Below are positions 8,531-17,990 of a DNA stretch of 64,000 nt, in pieces. The first letter of the stretch is position 1. Each line of letters starts with the position of its first letter. Made by a program: the position numbers and the translations under genes. Source of the stretch: Virgibacillus oceani (lineage in GTDB: Bacteria > Bacillota > Bacilli > Bacillales > Amphibacillaceae); assembly GCF_014638995.1 (NCBI RefSeq), contig NZ_BMFR01000005.1, positions 124,001 through 188,000 on the forward strand, written 5' to 3'. Under the pieces are notes generated by a model. It saw only the letters and a program-made list of their open reading frames with translations, had not been told where the DNA came from and made no database searches.

Positions 8531-9844
8531 CTATAAACTCCAATAAACATATCCTTTTGACTCACACTCTTTTCTACTCATTACACTTTTTATATCTATT
8601 AAAACTTTTTTATCATCTACATATAATCTATCTAAGAAATCAAGTCCATAATCCTCTTTGAACTCATTATGGGAAACAGCTAGTACTGCAGAGTTTATAT
8701 TTACTAAATCTTCTCTCTCCACTAGATTAATTCTATATTCTCTCCATACTTCTTCTTTATCTGCTACTGGATCGTGAACTAACACGTCTACTCCAAACTC
8801 TTCTAATTCTTTAATAATATCAATAACCTTAGTATTTCTAACATCAGGACAGTTTTCTTTGAATGTTATTCCAAATATCGCCGCTTTTGCTCCTTTAACA
8901 GGTTGTTCTGCTTTTATTAGTTTTTTAATAACATTATGTGCAACATATTTTCCCATATCATCATTTATTTTCCTTCCAGATAGAATAATCTGGGAATGAT
9001 AACCTAACTGTTCTGCCTTATAAGTAAAGTAGTAAGGATCAACTCCTATACAATGTCCACCAACAAGGCCAGGTGTAAATTTCAAAAAATTCCATTTAGT
9101 ACCAGCTGCTTCTAATACTGCTTTAGTATCAATATCCATTTTATTAAAAACCATGGAAAGTTCGTTCATAAAAGCAATATTTATATCTCTTTGAGAGTTT
9201 TCAATTACCTTTGAGGCCTCAGCGACTTTAATTGATTCTGCTTTATGAACACCCACTTCAATAATTGACTCATATACTTTTGAAATTATTTCAAGAGACG
9301 CCTCGTCAGATCCAGATACAACCTTAACTATTTTTGTTAAGGTATTTACTTTATCACCGGGGTTAATACGTTCGGGAGAATATCCGACCTTAAAATCTTT
9401 ACCAAACTTCAAACCCGATTCCTTTTCAAGTATAGGTATACACATTTCTTCAGTTGTTCCAGGGTATACAGTGGATTCGTAGACAACTATTGATCCCTTA
9501 GTAAGATTTCTTCCTACAGTTTTGCTTGCTCCTAATACCGGAGCCAAGTCTGGTGTTTTGTCGTTATTAATTGGAGTCGGTACAGCTACAATATGAAATT
9601 TACAATCTCTTAATTTATCTTCTTCACTAGTAAAATTCATTGTGGTATTTTTTATTGCATCATCCCCAATTTCTTCTGTTACATCTATACCAGATAAATA
9701 CTTTTCTAATTTCCTAGAATTGACATCAAACCCTACAACATCAAATTTTTTAGCAAATTCAATTGCTAAAGGAAGCCCAACGTATCCTAAACCAATAACA
9801 GAAATTTTTTCTTCTTTATTTAATAATTTATGATATATATTCAT
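8531..9844 (-). CDS. UDP-N-acetylhexosamine 6-dehydrogenase (WbpA/TviB-like nucleotide-sugar dehydrogenase)
   Basis: An NAD-dependent UDP-sugar 6-dehydrogenase of 437 residues. It has the N-terminal Rossmann motif VIGLGYVGLPLA, the catalytic-cysteine block GGHCIGVDPYY, and the C-terminal UDP-binding domain (IFGITFKENCPDVRNTKV). The closest known type is the TviB/WbpA group, which makes UDP-GalNAcA or UDP-GlcNAcA/ManNAcA. The product therefore puts an acidic HexNAc uronate in the polymer, a likely substrate for the amidotransferase-like protein of the same operon. A GTG at 9856 also starts the frame, but the ATG at 9844 has the better-spaced AGGGTGG site. The upstream glycosyltransferase ends only 13 bases before. 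Confidence 0.9.
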   Translation of the reverse strand: MNIYHKLLNKEEKISVIGLGYVGLPLAIEFAKKFDVVGFDVNSRKLEKYLSGIDVTEEIGDDAIKNTTMNFTSEEDKLRDCKFHIVAVPTPINNDKTPDLAPVLGASKTVGRNLTKGSIVVYESTVYPGTTEEMCIPILEKESGLKFGKDFKVGYSPERINPGDKVNTLTKIVKVVSGSDEASLEIISKVYESIIEVGVHKAESIKVAEASKVIENSQRDINIAFMNELSMVFNKMDIDTKAVLEAAGTKWNFLKFTPGLVGGHCIGVDPYYFTYKAEQLGYHSQIILSGRKINDDMGKYVAHNVIKKLIKAEQPVKGAKAAIFGITFKENCPDVRNTKVIDIIKELEEFGVDVLVHDPVADKEEVWREYRINLVEREDLVNINSAVLAVSHNEFKEDYGLDFLDRLYVDDKKVLIDIKSVMSRKECESKGYVYWSL

Positions 9845-9857
9845 TAAATAAACCACC

Positions 9858-11057
9858 CTACATGTTCTTAATAATGTTTAACAGTTTTTTCTTTGCAATC
9901 TTATCAGAATAATAATTCTCAGCTAGTAATCTTGAGTTTTTTGCCATTTCGTCACTTATTTTACTATCTCTTTTCAATTTAAGAATTGTATTGGCCATTT
10001 TAATTGGTTCTATATCGGATTTCCCACAATTCATCTTTTCTATAATTTCTTTCTGCCAACCTTGGTAATTTATTAAGATAGGTAGTCCGGCAGCTAAAAA
10101 GTCAAAAAATTTATTAGCGCTATTATCTTCTAATATTTTGTACTTATTATCAACACACATAAGCCCGACATCTGAAGATTTTATTGCACTAACGACATCT
10201 CTTTTAGGTAAGGCATCCTTTATTAATACGTTAGTTAAATTTTCAGCAATTACTCGTCTTTTTAAATGTTCTTTTCTATTTCCTTCTCCTATTAAAAGAA
10301 AAACTATATTATTATCAATCTCTTTTATTTGTTTGGCTACGTCTAATATAAAGTCTAGCCCATTTACATGTCCCATAGTTCCAGGGTGTATACAAACAAA
10401 TTTACCCACCAAACTATTATTCTCTTTCTTTTCTTTTATAACTTCATCAAACAAATATAGATTTGACATATTTTCAATTATTGTTATTTTATTAGAATCA
10501 ATTCCCTTATCAATAAGGTTTTGATACATACCTTTTGAAAGAACAATAATATGGTTAGAGTTTTTATAAATCCATCGTTCAAAAGCCTTTAATAGTCTTA
10601 TTAATAATTTATTATTTATATATCCTAGCTCAATTGGAATATCTGGCCATACATCTCGTACTTCAAATATTAGTTTTTTTCGCTTAAATTTAGATATTAT
10701 CACGGCTGGAAACCCTATTGTTAAAGGGGTAGAAGTAGCAAATATAATATCTATATCATTAGTCCTTATGCCTTTTAATAATGCCTTTATATTATAATCC
10801 AAAAATGCTAAGATCCTTCTCCATTTTGGCATTTTATTATTATAGTTAGTCCCTGTTGAATATATAGAAAAGTTATTTTCGTTATTATATTGCTTATCTA
10901 TTTTTGTTCCCGTAAGTACATTTACTTCAATGTCGTTATCTGATAGATATCTCGAAAACTCATAGGATCTTGTACCCCCATTAGAGGAATTTGTCTTAAA
11001 GTATTGATGCAAATATAATACTTTCATCTTTTTTAACATCCTTTTATTCTTCTTCAA
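9858..11057 (-). CDS. Glycosyltransferase family 4 (WbuB-like)
   Basis: A 399-residue GT-B enzyme. After a lysine-rich leader it reads MKVLYLHQYF, then FEVRDVWPDIP, typical of WbuB-type fucosamine/quinovosamine transferases of O-antigen clusters. The C-terminal GT4 part (FVCIHPGTMGHVNGLDFILD, SSDVGLMCVDN) is present. The start may be internal at the MKVLYLHQYF methionine (11027). It would add an aminosugar to the growing lipid-linked repeat. The 227 bases upstream to the wzz stop contain no gene that I can identify. Confidence 0.86.
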   Translation of the reverse strand: MKKNKRMLKKMKVLYLHQYFKTNSSNGGTRSYEFSRYLSDNDIEVNVLTGTKIDKQYNNENNFSIYSTGTNYNNKMPKWRRILAFLDYNIKALLKGIRTNDIDIIFATSTPLTIGFPAVIISKFKRKKLIFEVRDVWPDIPIELGYINNKLLIRLLKAFERWIYKNSNHIIVLSKGMYQNLIDKGIDSNKITIIENMSNLYLFDEVIKEKKENNSLVGKFVCIHPGTMGHVNGLDFILDVAKQIKEIDNNIVFLLIGEGNRKEHLKRRVIAENLTNVLIKDALPKRDVVSAIKSSDVGLMCVDNKYKILEDNSANKFFDFLAAGLPILINYQGWQKEIIEKMNCGKSDIEPIKMANTILKLKRDSKISDEMAKNSRLLAENYYSDKIAKKKLLNIIKNM

Positions 11058-11284
11058 AATCTTTTCTTAACATATACATCCCACTTCTTATAATTTCAGA
11101 TCCTCTTATAAAACTTGTAATACACGTTCTGTTGAGACTAAATTTGCTAAATAAAGTTTCTTATCAGATAGAAAGTATACAAGCTAGCACTCATGATTCT
11201 TAATTTATTTTCAATTAATCGCTATTGCCCAACTCACATTGTGATTAATGGAAATAATTTCTATATTGTATTAGGCTTTGGAAC

Positions 11285-12247
11285 TTAAGAGTTATGTTTT
11301 TCACTATTGTTTATTACCGGGGTATCATTCCTAAAAAAATCACTTAAAATCACTATAAAAACACCTACAATAACTCCTAATATAACTGCAATCGCAATAT
11401 TTAAGATCTTATTCGGAGAAACTGGATTATTTGGAACAAATGTATCCGATAAAATATTCGTGCTTATATCAACTATATTCATCGTACTAATACTTCTCAC
11501 TTCATCGTATTTGTTACTATAAAAATTATATAACGATGTTAAGTTTTGTATTTTACTGTTTATTTTTTCATACTCTATTTGGTCAATCTTTTTTAGGTCC
11601 TTTAATTGGCTTAAGATATCTTCATTTATTTCAAGTACGAATTGACCTTCAGTTGTATTTTGTTGAAATAATATTAATGAGGGAAGTCCTTCTCCAGCAC
11701 TTATCTCATTGAACTTCTTAACTGCCGCTGCAATTTCTTTATCTTCTTCTTCCATCTTCAAATTATATTCTTTTTCTAATAATGACAGTCTAGACTGGAT
11801 GTTTTTTGCTAATTCTGCTCTAGTCAATAATATAGCATTATCAATGATGTTCTTAATCTTTTCTCTATCTGTACCTTCTAAGGAGATAGAAATAAAAGAA
11901 TTTCCACCTTTTTCCGTAGGTATTTCGAGTTTAAATTTAGATTGTAATTGTTCAACAGTTAATTCTAGATTTTCTTTTTCAATAATTTTCTCTAATACTG
12001 CAGTTGATTTAAGTGTTTGTTCAAAAACTTGTGGTTTAGTCATTTCATTAATATATGGTTGAACATTTTCAGGAACTGAAGCAACATTGTTCACCGCCAC
12101 TTTCGCATTACCTTTATACACAGGATCCACAAACAGAAAACTGTAAACAAGACCTATTACTAACGCAACGAATGTAATCCCTACAATAATCCATTTGCCT
12201 TTCCATAATTTTTCAATAATCTCTCTTATACTAATTTCCTCTTCCAA
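11285..12247 (-). CDS. Wzz/Cps chain-length determinant (polysaccharide co-polymerase)
   Basis: A Wzz-type protein with a first membrane helix near residues 20-40 (WIIVGITFVALVIGLVYSFL), a long extracytoplasmic coiled region, and a second helix near the C-terminus preceded by the proline-rich NNPVSPNK block. These proteins set polymer length. The chosen start is a TTG at 12247 with AGGGGTG 5 bases ahead; an ATG at 12274 is in frame but has no ribosome site. Unusually for a Firmicute, no tyrosine kinase (CpsD/EpsB) or phosphatase gene is next to it, and the protein does not carry the kinase itself. Confidence 0.85.
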   Translation of the reverse strand: MEEEISIREIIEKLWKGKWIIVGITFVALVIGLVYSFLFVDPVYKGNAKVAVNNVASVPENVQPYINEMTKPQVFEQTLKSTAVLEKIIEKENLELTVEQLQSKFKLEIPTEKGGNSFISISLEGTDREKIKNIIDNAILLTRAELAKNIQSRLSLLEKEYNLKMEEEDKEIAAAVKKFNEISAGEGLPSLILFQQNTTEGQFVLEINEDILSQLKDLKKIDQIEYEKINSKIQNLTSLYNFYSNKYDEVRSISTMNIVDISTNILSDTFVPNNPVSPNKILNIAIAVILGVIVGVFIVILSDFFRNDTPVINNSEKHNS

Positions 12248-12393
12248 ATCATTCACCCCTAAATGTAAAAGCAATTCTATATTAATATATATTTTAATTT
12301 ACGTAATTCATCATTGAAAATAGGGGAATTTTAAAGTTACAACACTCTATAAACACGATAAAATATCCTCTATCTATAAAGTCATCTCATTTC

Positions 12394-14226
12394 TCAATTA
12401 CTTACGACATTTTTAATAATATTTTTTTGATTTGCTATCTGTAGCAATTCATCCCTCAATTTTTTATCAGATTTCTCGTGAAAATTTTCAGTAATACCTT
12501 TTACAATATTTTTGCTAACCACATTCGTTTTACCTATATAAATCTTATCAAAAACTTGCTTTGGATAAACTTCATCTTCTCCAAGTAATTCTTCATACAT
12601 TTTTTCTCCAGGACGCATACCAGTAAATTGTATCTCGATTTCATCTTCAGTGAAACCAGATAAATTAATCAGATTTTTGGCTAAATCGACAATTTTTACT
12701 GGTTCTCCCATATCTAAAACAAATATTTCACCGCCCCTTGCAAGAGTTCCGGCCTGAATCACTAAACGGGAAGCTTCCGGTATCGTCATAAAATAGCGAG
12801 TCATATCTGGATGGGTTATGGTAATTGGCCCGCCTTTTTGTATTTGCTTTTTAAATAATGGGATAACGCTCCCTCTACTACCTAACACGTTCCCAAAACG
12901 AACAGCAACAAATTTTGTTTTACTTTTTTTACTTAGATCCTGAATAACCATTTCAGCAACACGTTTAGTTGCTCCCATAACGTTTGTTGGATTGACTGCT
13001 TTGTCAGATGATATTAAAACAAACGTATCAATCCCAAAAGTATCAGAAGCTTCTGCAACATTTTTCGTGCCAATAACATTATTTTTAACTGCTTCATGTG
13101 GATTGTATTCCATTAAAGGTACATGTTTATGTGCTGCAGCATGGTAGATAATTGTCGGTTTATGTTCATTCACAACTTCAAACATGCGATCCCGATCTTG
13201 TACATCCCCAATGACGGGTATAAATTCTATACCTAAATTTCCAAATCTTTCACGAAGCTCCATTTCAATTGAATAAATACTATATTCTCCATGCCCAACT
13301 AAGACTATTTTACTAGGTGTAAACCGCATTAATTGTCTACATATCTCGGAACCTATCGAACCACCTGCTCCAGTTACTAAAATCGTTTCACCTGTTACGC
13401 TACCAGAAATAGTTTCTATATCTAATTCAACTGGCTCTCTTCCTAATAGATCTTCAACCTCAACATTTTTCAGTTGACTGACAGAAACCTTTCCTGTCAT
13501 AATATCTTCTATCTTCGGAATCATTTGTGTCTTTGCATTCGTTTTATTACACTCAACCACAACTTTGTTTAAAGCACCGTTCCTCAAAGAAGGAATAGCA
13601 ATAACAATATGTTCAATACTTTTTCTTTCTACAATCTTTGGTATATCCTTTACCATACCTAATACTGGTAAATTATACAATTGCATTTTCTGCTTTGCTG
13701 GATCATCATCAACAAAGGCAATCGGTAATAATTCTGATGTATTGTGATTATTCTTTAACTGACGTACAATCATTGCTCCTGCAGAACCAGCACCAATAAT
13801 TAATGTTCGCTTTTTATTTGTACCTTCAGTAATATACCGTTCGCGAAACATTCTCCATATAAAACGTGATCCACCAATTAAAATAATATGTAGCATCCAT
13901 GTTACTACTAGTGCCCTTTTATAAAGAGAAAAATCGTTCACTAAATATTGAACGACACCTGCAAAAATAATAGATAACGTGATCGATTGTACAATTGCAG
14001 TTAATTCTCCAACACTTGCATACGCCCATACTTTATTATAAAGCCTATATAACATTGCAAAAAAATGATGAAATATTAAAAGTGCAATAGAACTAATCAG
14101 CAATGCTGGCATTTCAAATACTGGGATATTTGGATAAACAATCCATGAGGCTATAAAGATTGCAGTACTGACTATTAACGAATCCATTAAAACTAGCAAT
14201 GTCAATCTTGTTCTGTATGTCAACAA
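12394..14226 (-). CDS. Membrane-anchored NDP-sugar 4,6-dehydratase (EpsC/PglF/CapD-like)
   Basis: The protein is about 610 residues long. It has four N-terminal membrane helices, a CoA-binding-like domain (LIIGAGSAGAMIVRQL) and a C-terminal SDR domain with VTGAGGSIGSEICRQL. The catalytic block NPTNVMGATKR has Met where short SDRs have Tyr, as in PglF and WbpM, which convert UDP-GlcNAc to the 4-keto-6-deoxy sugar. It makes the substrate for the aminotransferase/acetyltransferase pair at the other end of the operon. The ATG at 14241 overlaps a GGAAGGAG ribosome site, so TTG at 14226 or 14223 is the likelier start. It is the first gene of the exopolysaccharide operon. Confidence 0.92.
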   Translation of the reverse strand: MLTYRTRLTLLVLMDSLIVSTAIFIASWIVYPNIPVFEMPALLISSIALLIFHHFFAMLYRLYNKVWAYASVGELTAIVQSITLSIIFAGVVQYLVNDFSLYKRALVVTWMLHIILIGGSRFIWRMFRERYITEGTNKKRTLIIGAGSAGAMIVRQLKNNHNTSELLPIAFVDDDPAKQKMQLYNLPVLGMVKDIPKIVERKSIEHIVIAIPSLRNGALNKVVVECNKTNAKTQMIPKIEDIMTGKVSVSQLKNVEVEDLLGREPVELDIETISGSVTGETILVTGAGGSIGSEICRQLMRFTPSKIVLVGHGEYSIYSIEMELRERFGNLGIEFIPVIGDVQDRDRMFEVVNEHKPTIIYHAAAHKHVPLMEYNPHEAVKNNVIGTKNVAEASDTFGIDTFVLISSDKAVNPTNVMGATKRVAEMVIQDLSKKSKTKFVAVRFGNVLGSRGSVIPLFKKQIQKGGPITITHPDMTRYFMTIPEASRLVIQAGTLARGGEIFVLDMGEPVKIVDLAKNLINLSGFTEDEIEIQFTGMRPGEKMYEELLGEDEVYPKQVFDKIYIGKTNVVSKNIVKGITENFHEKSDKKLRDELLQIANQKNIIKNVVSN

Positions 14227-14395
14227 TTTCACTCCTTCCATTAATAATCAAATATCATTAATGATAATAGGTTTCATATATGGTCTATTATTTTTAGATC
14301 AATGTAATATGATTGTCTTTCCTTCTCTACTTATTTAACCACATATTTCGCTAAATTTCATTGTTTTTTTGATATATCCAGTACTTATATAAAAT

Positions 14396-14410
14396 CTATT
14401 GATTCAATAG
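14396..14410. promoter_or_regulatory. Perfect palindrome in the exopolysaccharide leader
   Basis: CTATTGATTCAATAG is a perfect 7-bp inverted repeat around one base. It lies about 25 bases downstream of the candidate -10 box of the exopolysaccharide operon. It could be an operator or a leader hairpin; no known regulator is recognised. Confidence 0.4.
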
Positions 14411-14432
14411 TACTAGATAAGTGCCACAAAAA

Positions 14433-14461
14433 ATTGTACACCTTTGTTATGTTGTTGTAAA
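14433..14461 (-). promoter_or_regulatory. Candidate sigma-A promoter of the exopolysaccharide operon
   Basis: On the minus strand, TTTACA (-35, at 14456-14461) and TACAAT (-10, at 14433-14438) are separated by 17 bases. Each matches 5 of 6 consensus positions. It lies about 200 bases upstream of the dehydratase gene. The rest of the 300-base interval from 14242 to 14545 holds no gene, only this promoter, an AT-rich leader and the palindrome. Confidence 0.55.
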
Positions 14462-14545
14462 TAATTTGTAACATACCAATTATTAGAACAAAAAAGAACC
14501 CGTACTAATCGCAAATACACTAGTTTGTATTGATATAGTAATAGA

Positions 14546-15911
14546 TTATGCAGAATGTTCATCCTTATTAGTCTTAATTTCAAAACCAACATCAGTCATT
14601 CTTCTCGTATGCTGTGTATGAACCCATACTTTTTGATTTCGTTTGATAAAACCAATTAGAGTGATTGGCAGCCAGGTCAATGAGTATAGATAGACGAATG
14701 GAAGCCAAAAAACTTGTTTGTACTTTTTGTCCACTATCAAACTTATAAATGGCATGGACCAGAATAAACATAGATACAATAAAAATAACTTATAATCGAA
14801 AAGTGAGTTAAAGAATGTTGCTACCGCTTCATTGTTAAAAGAAATCAGGTCACTTGCATAAACATTAATGGACGATGCAACTCCAAAAAGGATAGTAGCA
14901 AGCCCAATAAAATTTTCGATGGCTGCACAAGATAAATAAGTGCATCGAAATAAATTAATTTACGCTCTTTTAATACTTTTTTAATCATCGGAATGGAATA
15001 ATTGCAATAAGAGTGCCCCTGCATCCAGCGTACCCTTTGTTTCCATGATGCTAAAAATCCAAGTGGCTTTTCATCATAAACAATTGCTTCATTTGCCCAC
15101 TCAACCGGTTTACCAGTTTGCATGATATATTTGGCACTAAATTCAAGGTCTTCCGTTAAAGACGTCGCACCCCACCCTATAGCTTTTAATACTCTCGTTG
15201 TTAGCACTACACCTGTACCGCCAAGTTGGGCACTTAGTCCAAGATTTTTTCTAGCTAATTGGTAAATACGATTGGTTACCCAGTATGCATAAGAATAACT
15301 CTTGGTAATCCATGTATCATTAGGATTTTTAGAATCTAAATAGCCCTGAATAACTTCATGACCATTCAAAAGCTTCCTGTTCATTATAGTTAAAAACTTC
15401 GGATCGACTAAGTTATCAGCGTCAAACATGACAACAGCATCATATTCTTTTCCTTCCTTTTCCATTTCCCAAAGTTTCTCAAACATCCATTCAAGGCCGT
15501 GTCCTTTTCCTTTCTTCGTTTCATCAAAACGTTCCATTGATTTTCCGTTTTTGCTTCGTACAATTTTAGCAGTATTGTCGGTACAATTATCGCAAATAAC
15601 AAATACATCGTATAATTCCTTGGGATAGTCTAGATTTTGCAAGTTTTCAACAATGTCACCAATAACTGCTTCTTCGTTATAAGCTGCAACAAGGACGGCA
15701 AAACGTTTTTCTGGCTTTTTTCCTCCTCAGTCCTCCTTTTTCTAAACCCATGAATGCCAATTAAGAAAAAATAGGTTGTAAAGAAGATTACAATGCCTTG
15801 AATTAAATAAGTTGTGTATTGAATAATAGGCAATGTTTGCTCGATTCCAACTGCATAATAAGTAATAATAGTGATCGTGAATAGAATAGCACCAGCCAAA
15901 TACTTGATCAT
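14546..15911 (-). pseudogene. Processive family-2 glycosyltransferase, disrupted by two frameshifts
   Basis: Three consecutive reading frames make one membrane glycosyltransferase of about 455 residues. The first has a strong GGAGGG ribosome site, ATG at 15911 and two membrane helices. The second carries the GT2 catalytic core (CDNCTDN, FDADNLVD, TSLTEDLEF, QRVRWMQGH) and the third the C-terminal helices. The frame changes once at a six-base homopolymer (T's at 15716-15721 on the plus strand) and again at a five-base run (A's at 14885-14889). In both places one extra base restores the expected protein, for example KPEKRFAVLVAAYNEEAV at the first. Neighbouring genes with longer runs are intact, so decay is more likely than sequencing error, but error cannot be excluded. 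Confidence 0.8.
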
Positions 15912-15954
15912 TTATTTCCCTCCTATTCATATTTGGTGCCATTATAACGATGAA

Positions 15955-15983
15955 ATATTAATCCTTTACTATACTTTTGTTAA
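15955..15983 (-). promoter_or_regulatory. Candidate promoter of the broken glycosyltransferase gene
   Basis: On the minus strand TTAACA (15978-15983) and TAATAT (15955-15960) are spaced by 17 bases, 44 bases before the ATG. A perfect TATAAT also occurs nearer the gene but lacks a good -35 box. Confidence 0.35.
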
Positions 15984-16097
15984 ATAATTTCGAAGAATTC
16001 CACTAATCTTGACCTATATACAGGAAAAAATTACTACACATTTATCACAATTAACTGTAAAATGAAAATTAAGTATTTTCTCATAAGGAGTTAAGCT

Positions 16098-17141
16098 ATG
16101 TTCAAGCGAAAACATAATACGGATGAACCAAATAATAAACGAAAAAGAAATTTGTTTATCTACATTGGAGTTACCTTACTCTTTTTCTTATCGATTGGTA
16201 TAGGTTATGCAGCACATATTTATAACAAAACGGAAGAAATTGTATCAGATTCCCACGAAGACATTGGAAGAGAAAATAATACTTCTAACCTTCGCGCAGA
16301 AGAAGTCGATCCTATCGAAGACAATGTATCAGTCCTTTTTATTGGAGTGGACGAGAGTGAAAAAAGGGATTATGAAACGGCTAGTCGATCGGACGCACTA
16401 ATTTTGGCAACCTTTAACAAAGAACAAAATTCTATCAAACTTTTAAGTATTCCACGCGATTCATATGTGTATGTACCCGAAATTGGCTATAATACGAAAA
16501 TAAATCATGCACATTTTTATGGTGGACCGAAAGCAACAATTGAAACGGTAGAAAATTTCCTAAATGTTCCAGTAGATTACTATGTGCGAGTAAATTTTGA
16601 AGCATTTATAGGCGTGATAAATTCACTGGGTGGTATTACATATGATGTTCCTTTTGAGATATATGAGCAAGATTCCAATGATAATGCGGATGCCATTCAC
16701 CTACAACCTGGTGAACAGCTTTTAAATGGTGAAGAAGCACTAGCATTAGCACGTAGCCGTAAATACGACAGTGATATTGAACGAGGTAAAAGACAGCAGG
16801 AAATCATTAAAAGGATTGGAAAAAAGGCTACTTCCGCTTCAACAATTTTTAAATTAGGCAATGTTTTAGACGCGATTGGACCGAACTTGAAGACAAATCT
16901 AACGTTTGATGAAATGAAGAGTTTCTTAACGTATGGTATAAATAAAAACATTGCTATAGAAATGATTAACCTTGATGGTAGTGGCGGCTTTATGGATGAT
17001 GACCTTTGGTATTACGTTGTAGATGAAGAAAGTAGAGCAAGTGTCCAAGAGGAACTACGTGAACATCTTGACTTATCCATAAGCAATAAAAATACTACAG
17101 ACTTTGCAAAAGACGATTTAGGTGATAAACCATCTTATTAA
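16098..17141 (+). CDS. LCP (LytR-CpsA-Psr) family glycopolymer-peptidoglycan ligase
   Basis: A 347-residue type-II membrane protein: a basic cytoplasmic N-terminus, one helix (residues about 20-40) and an outside LCP domain. Conserved LCP motifs are visible: LFIGVDESEKRDYETASRSD, LLSIPRDSYVYVP, KINHAHFYGG and ALALARSRK with DIERGKRQQEII. TagT/TagU/TagV-type proteins transfer undecaprenyl-pyrophosphate-linked teichoic acids or capsules to peptidoglycan MurNAc. Ribosome site AAGGAG lies before the ATG. It faces tagA and is about 60% identical by eye to the second LCP gene at 18282, so the two are paralogues around tagA. Confidence 0.93.
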   Translation: MFKRKHNTDEPNNKRKRNLFIYIGVTLLFFLSIGIGYAAHIYNKTEEIVSDSHEDIGRENNTSNLRAEEVDPIEDNVSVLFIGVDESEKRDYETASRSDALILATFNKEQNSIKLLSIPRDSYVYVPEIGYNTKINHAHFYGGPKATIETVENFLNVPVDYYVRVNFEAFIGVINSLGGITYDVPFEIYEQDSNDNADAIHLQPGEQLLNGEEALALARSRKYDSDIERGKRQQEIIKRIGKKATSASTIFKLGNVLDAIGPNLKTNLTFDEMKSFLTYGINKNIAIEMINLDGSGGFMDDDLWYYVVDEESRASVQEELREHLDLSISNKNTTDFAKDDLGDKPSY

Positions 17142-17146
17142 TTCCA

Positions 17147-17187
17147 AAAAAGCTAGAGTACGATGCCTTACTCATACCCTAGCTTTT
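17147..17187. terminator. Bidirectional terminator between LCP gene and tagA
   Basis: AAAAGCTA at 17147-17154 pairs with TAGCTTTT at 17180-17187, with an inner GAGTA/TACTC stem. A-tract and T-tract on the two sides suit the convergent genes. Confidence 0.75.
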
Positions 17188-17919
17188 ATCCTTTTTCAAT
17201 ATAACCCGTGCCATAAATTCAAACACCTTTAAAATACGCTTAAAGCGAAATGGCTGCTTCAATAATCGGTATAACCACTCAAGATTTAAATTAATCCATG
17301 CCTGCGGTGCACGTTTCATCTCTCCCGCTAACACATCAAAGCTCCCACCAATTCCAATAAATAATCCTTTAGAGAATCTATGATAATGCTTCGCTATCCA
17401 ATTTTCTTGCCGCGGAAGTCCAAGTGCAACGAAAACAAGATCAGGTTCTGCTTTTTGCACATCTTCTACAATTTTTGCATCATCCATATCAGAATATCCA
17501 TGATGATGTCCAGCGATTTTCACTCCGGGGAACTGTTTTTCAACTTCCAAAATAACCTTTTCATTAACATAATCTTTCCCGCCTAGGAAGTAACAACTTA
17601 ACCCTTGCACATCAGCAAATTTCAATAAATCAAGCATTAGATCATAGCCAGGAATCCTTTCTTGCAGAGGAGTCTTCTTATATTTGGCAGCCTTTAAAAT
17701 TCCTGCACCGTCTGGAACAACATAATCGGCTGATTGAATAGCTTCCTTATATGATTTATCTTCCCTTGCTCTCATCACAATCTCTGGATTTGCCGTCACA
17801 ACAAAGCATTTCTGTTGTCTATTTAATCTTGGAAATAGGTGATAATAAAGAAAGTCTTTCTTTGTTAGATTCATAAAAGGTATGTCCATAATTGTTACAG
17901 TATCGTTTGTTTCCGCCAT
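17179..17919 (-). CDS. tagA: TagA/WecG-family N-acetylmannosaminyltransferase
   Basis: A GT26 enzyme of 246 residues. It adds ManNAc from UDP-ManNAc to undecaprenyl-PP-GlcNAc, the second step of the wall teichoic acid linkage unit. Family motifs are VTANPEIVMRARED, VPDGAGI, FVALGLPRQENWI and GIGGSFDVLAGEMKRAP, and the C-terminal NLEWLYRLLKQPFR tail is complete. The ATG at 17919 is preferred to the upstream TTG because of the spacing from GAAAGG. It is divergent from the second LCP gene and convergent with the first. Confidence 0.93.
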   Translation of the reverse strand: MAETNDTVTIMDIPFMNLTKKDFLYYHLFPRLNRQQKCFVVTANPEIVMRAREDKSYKEAIQSADYVVPDGAGILKAAKYKKTPLQERIPGYDLMLDLLKFADVQGLSCYFLGGKDYVNEKVILEVEKQFPGVKIAGHHHGYSDMDDAKIVEDVQKAEPDLVFVALGLPRQENWIAKHYHRFSKGLFIGIGGSFDVLAGEMKRAPQAWINLNLEWLYRLLKQPFRFKRILKVFEFMARVILKKDKS

Positions 17920-17990
17920 TTCCAGCAACCTTTCAATAATTTACTGATAAGTTGTAACTATTTTAATCGGTAAACGTCTAATTAGTATAT

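Noticed and set aside
15716..15721. Programmed ribosomal frameshift in the glycosyltransferase gene.
   Set aside because: The zero-frame codons around the A-run (GAA AAA AGC) do not form a canonical X-XXY-YYZ slip site, and a second independent shift is needed downstream. A broken gene is the simpler reading.
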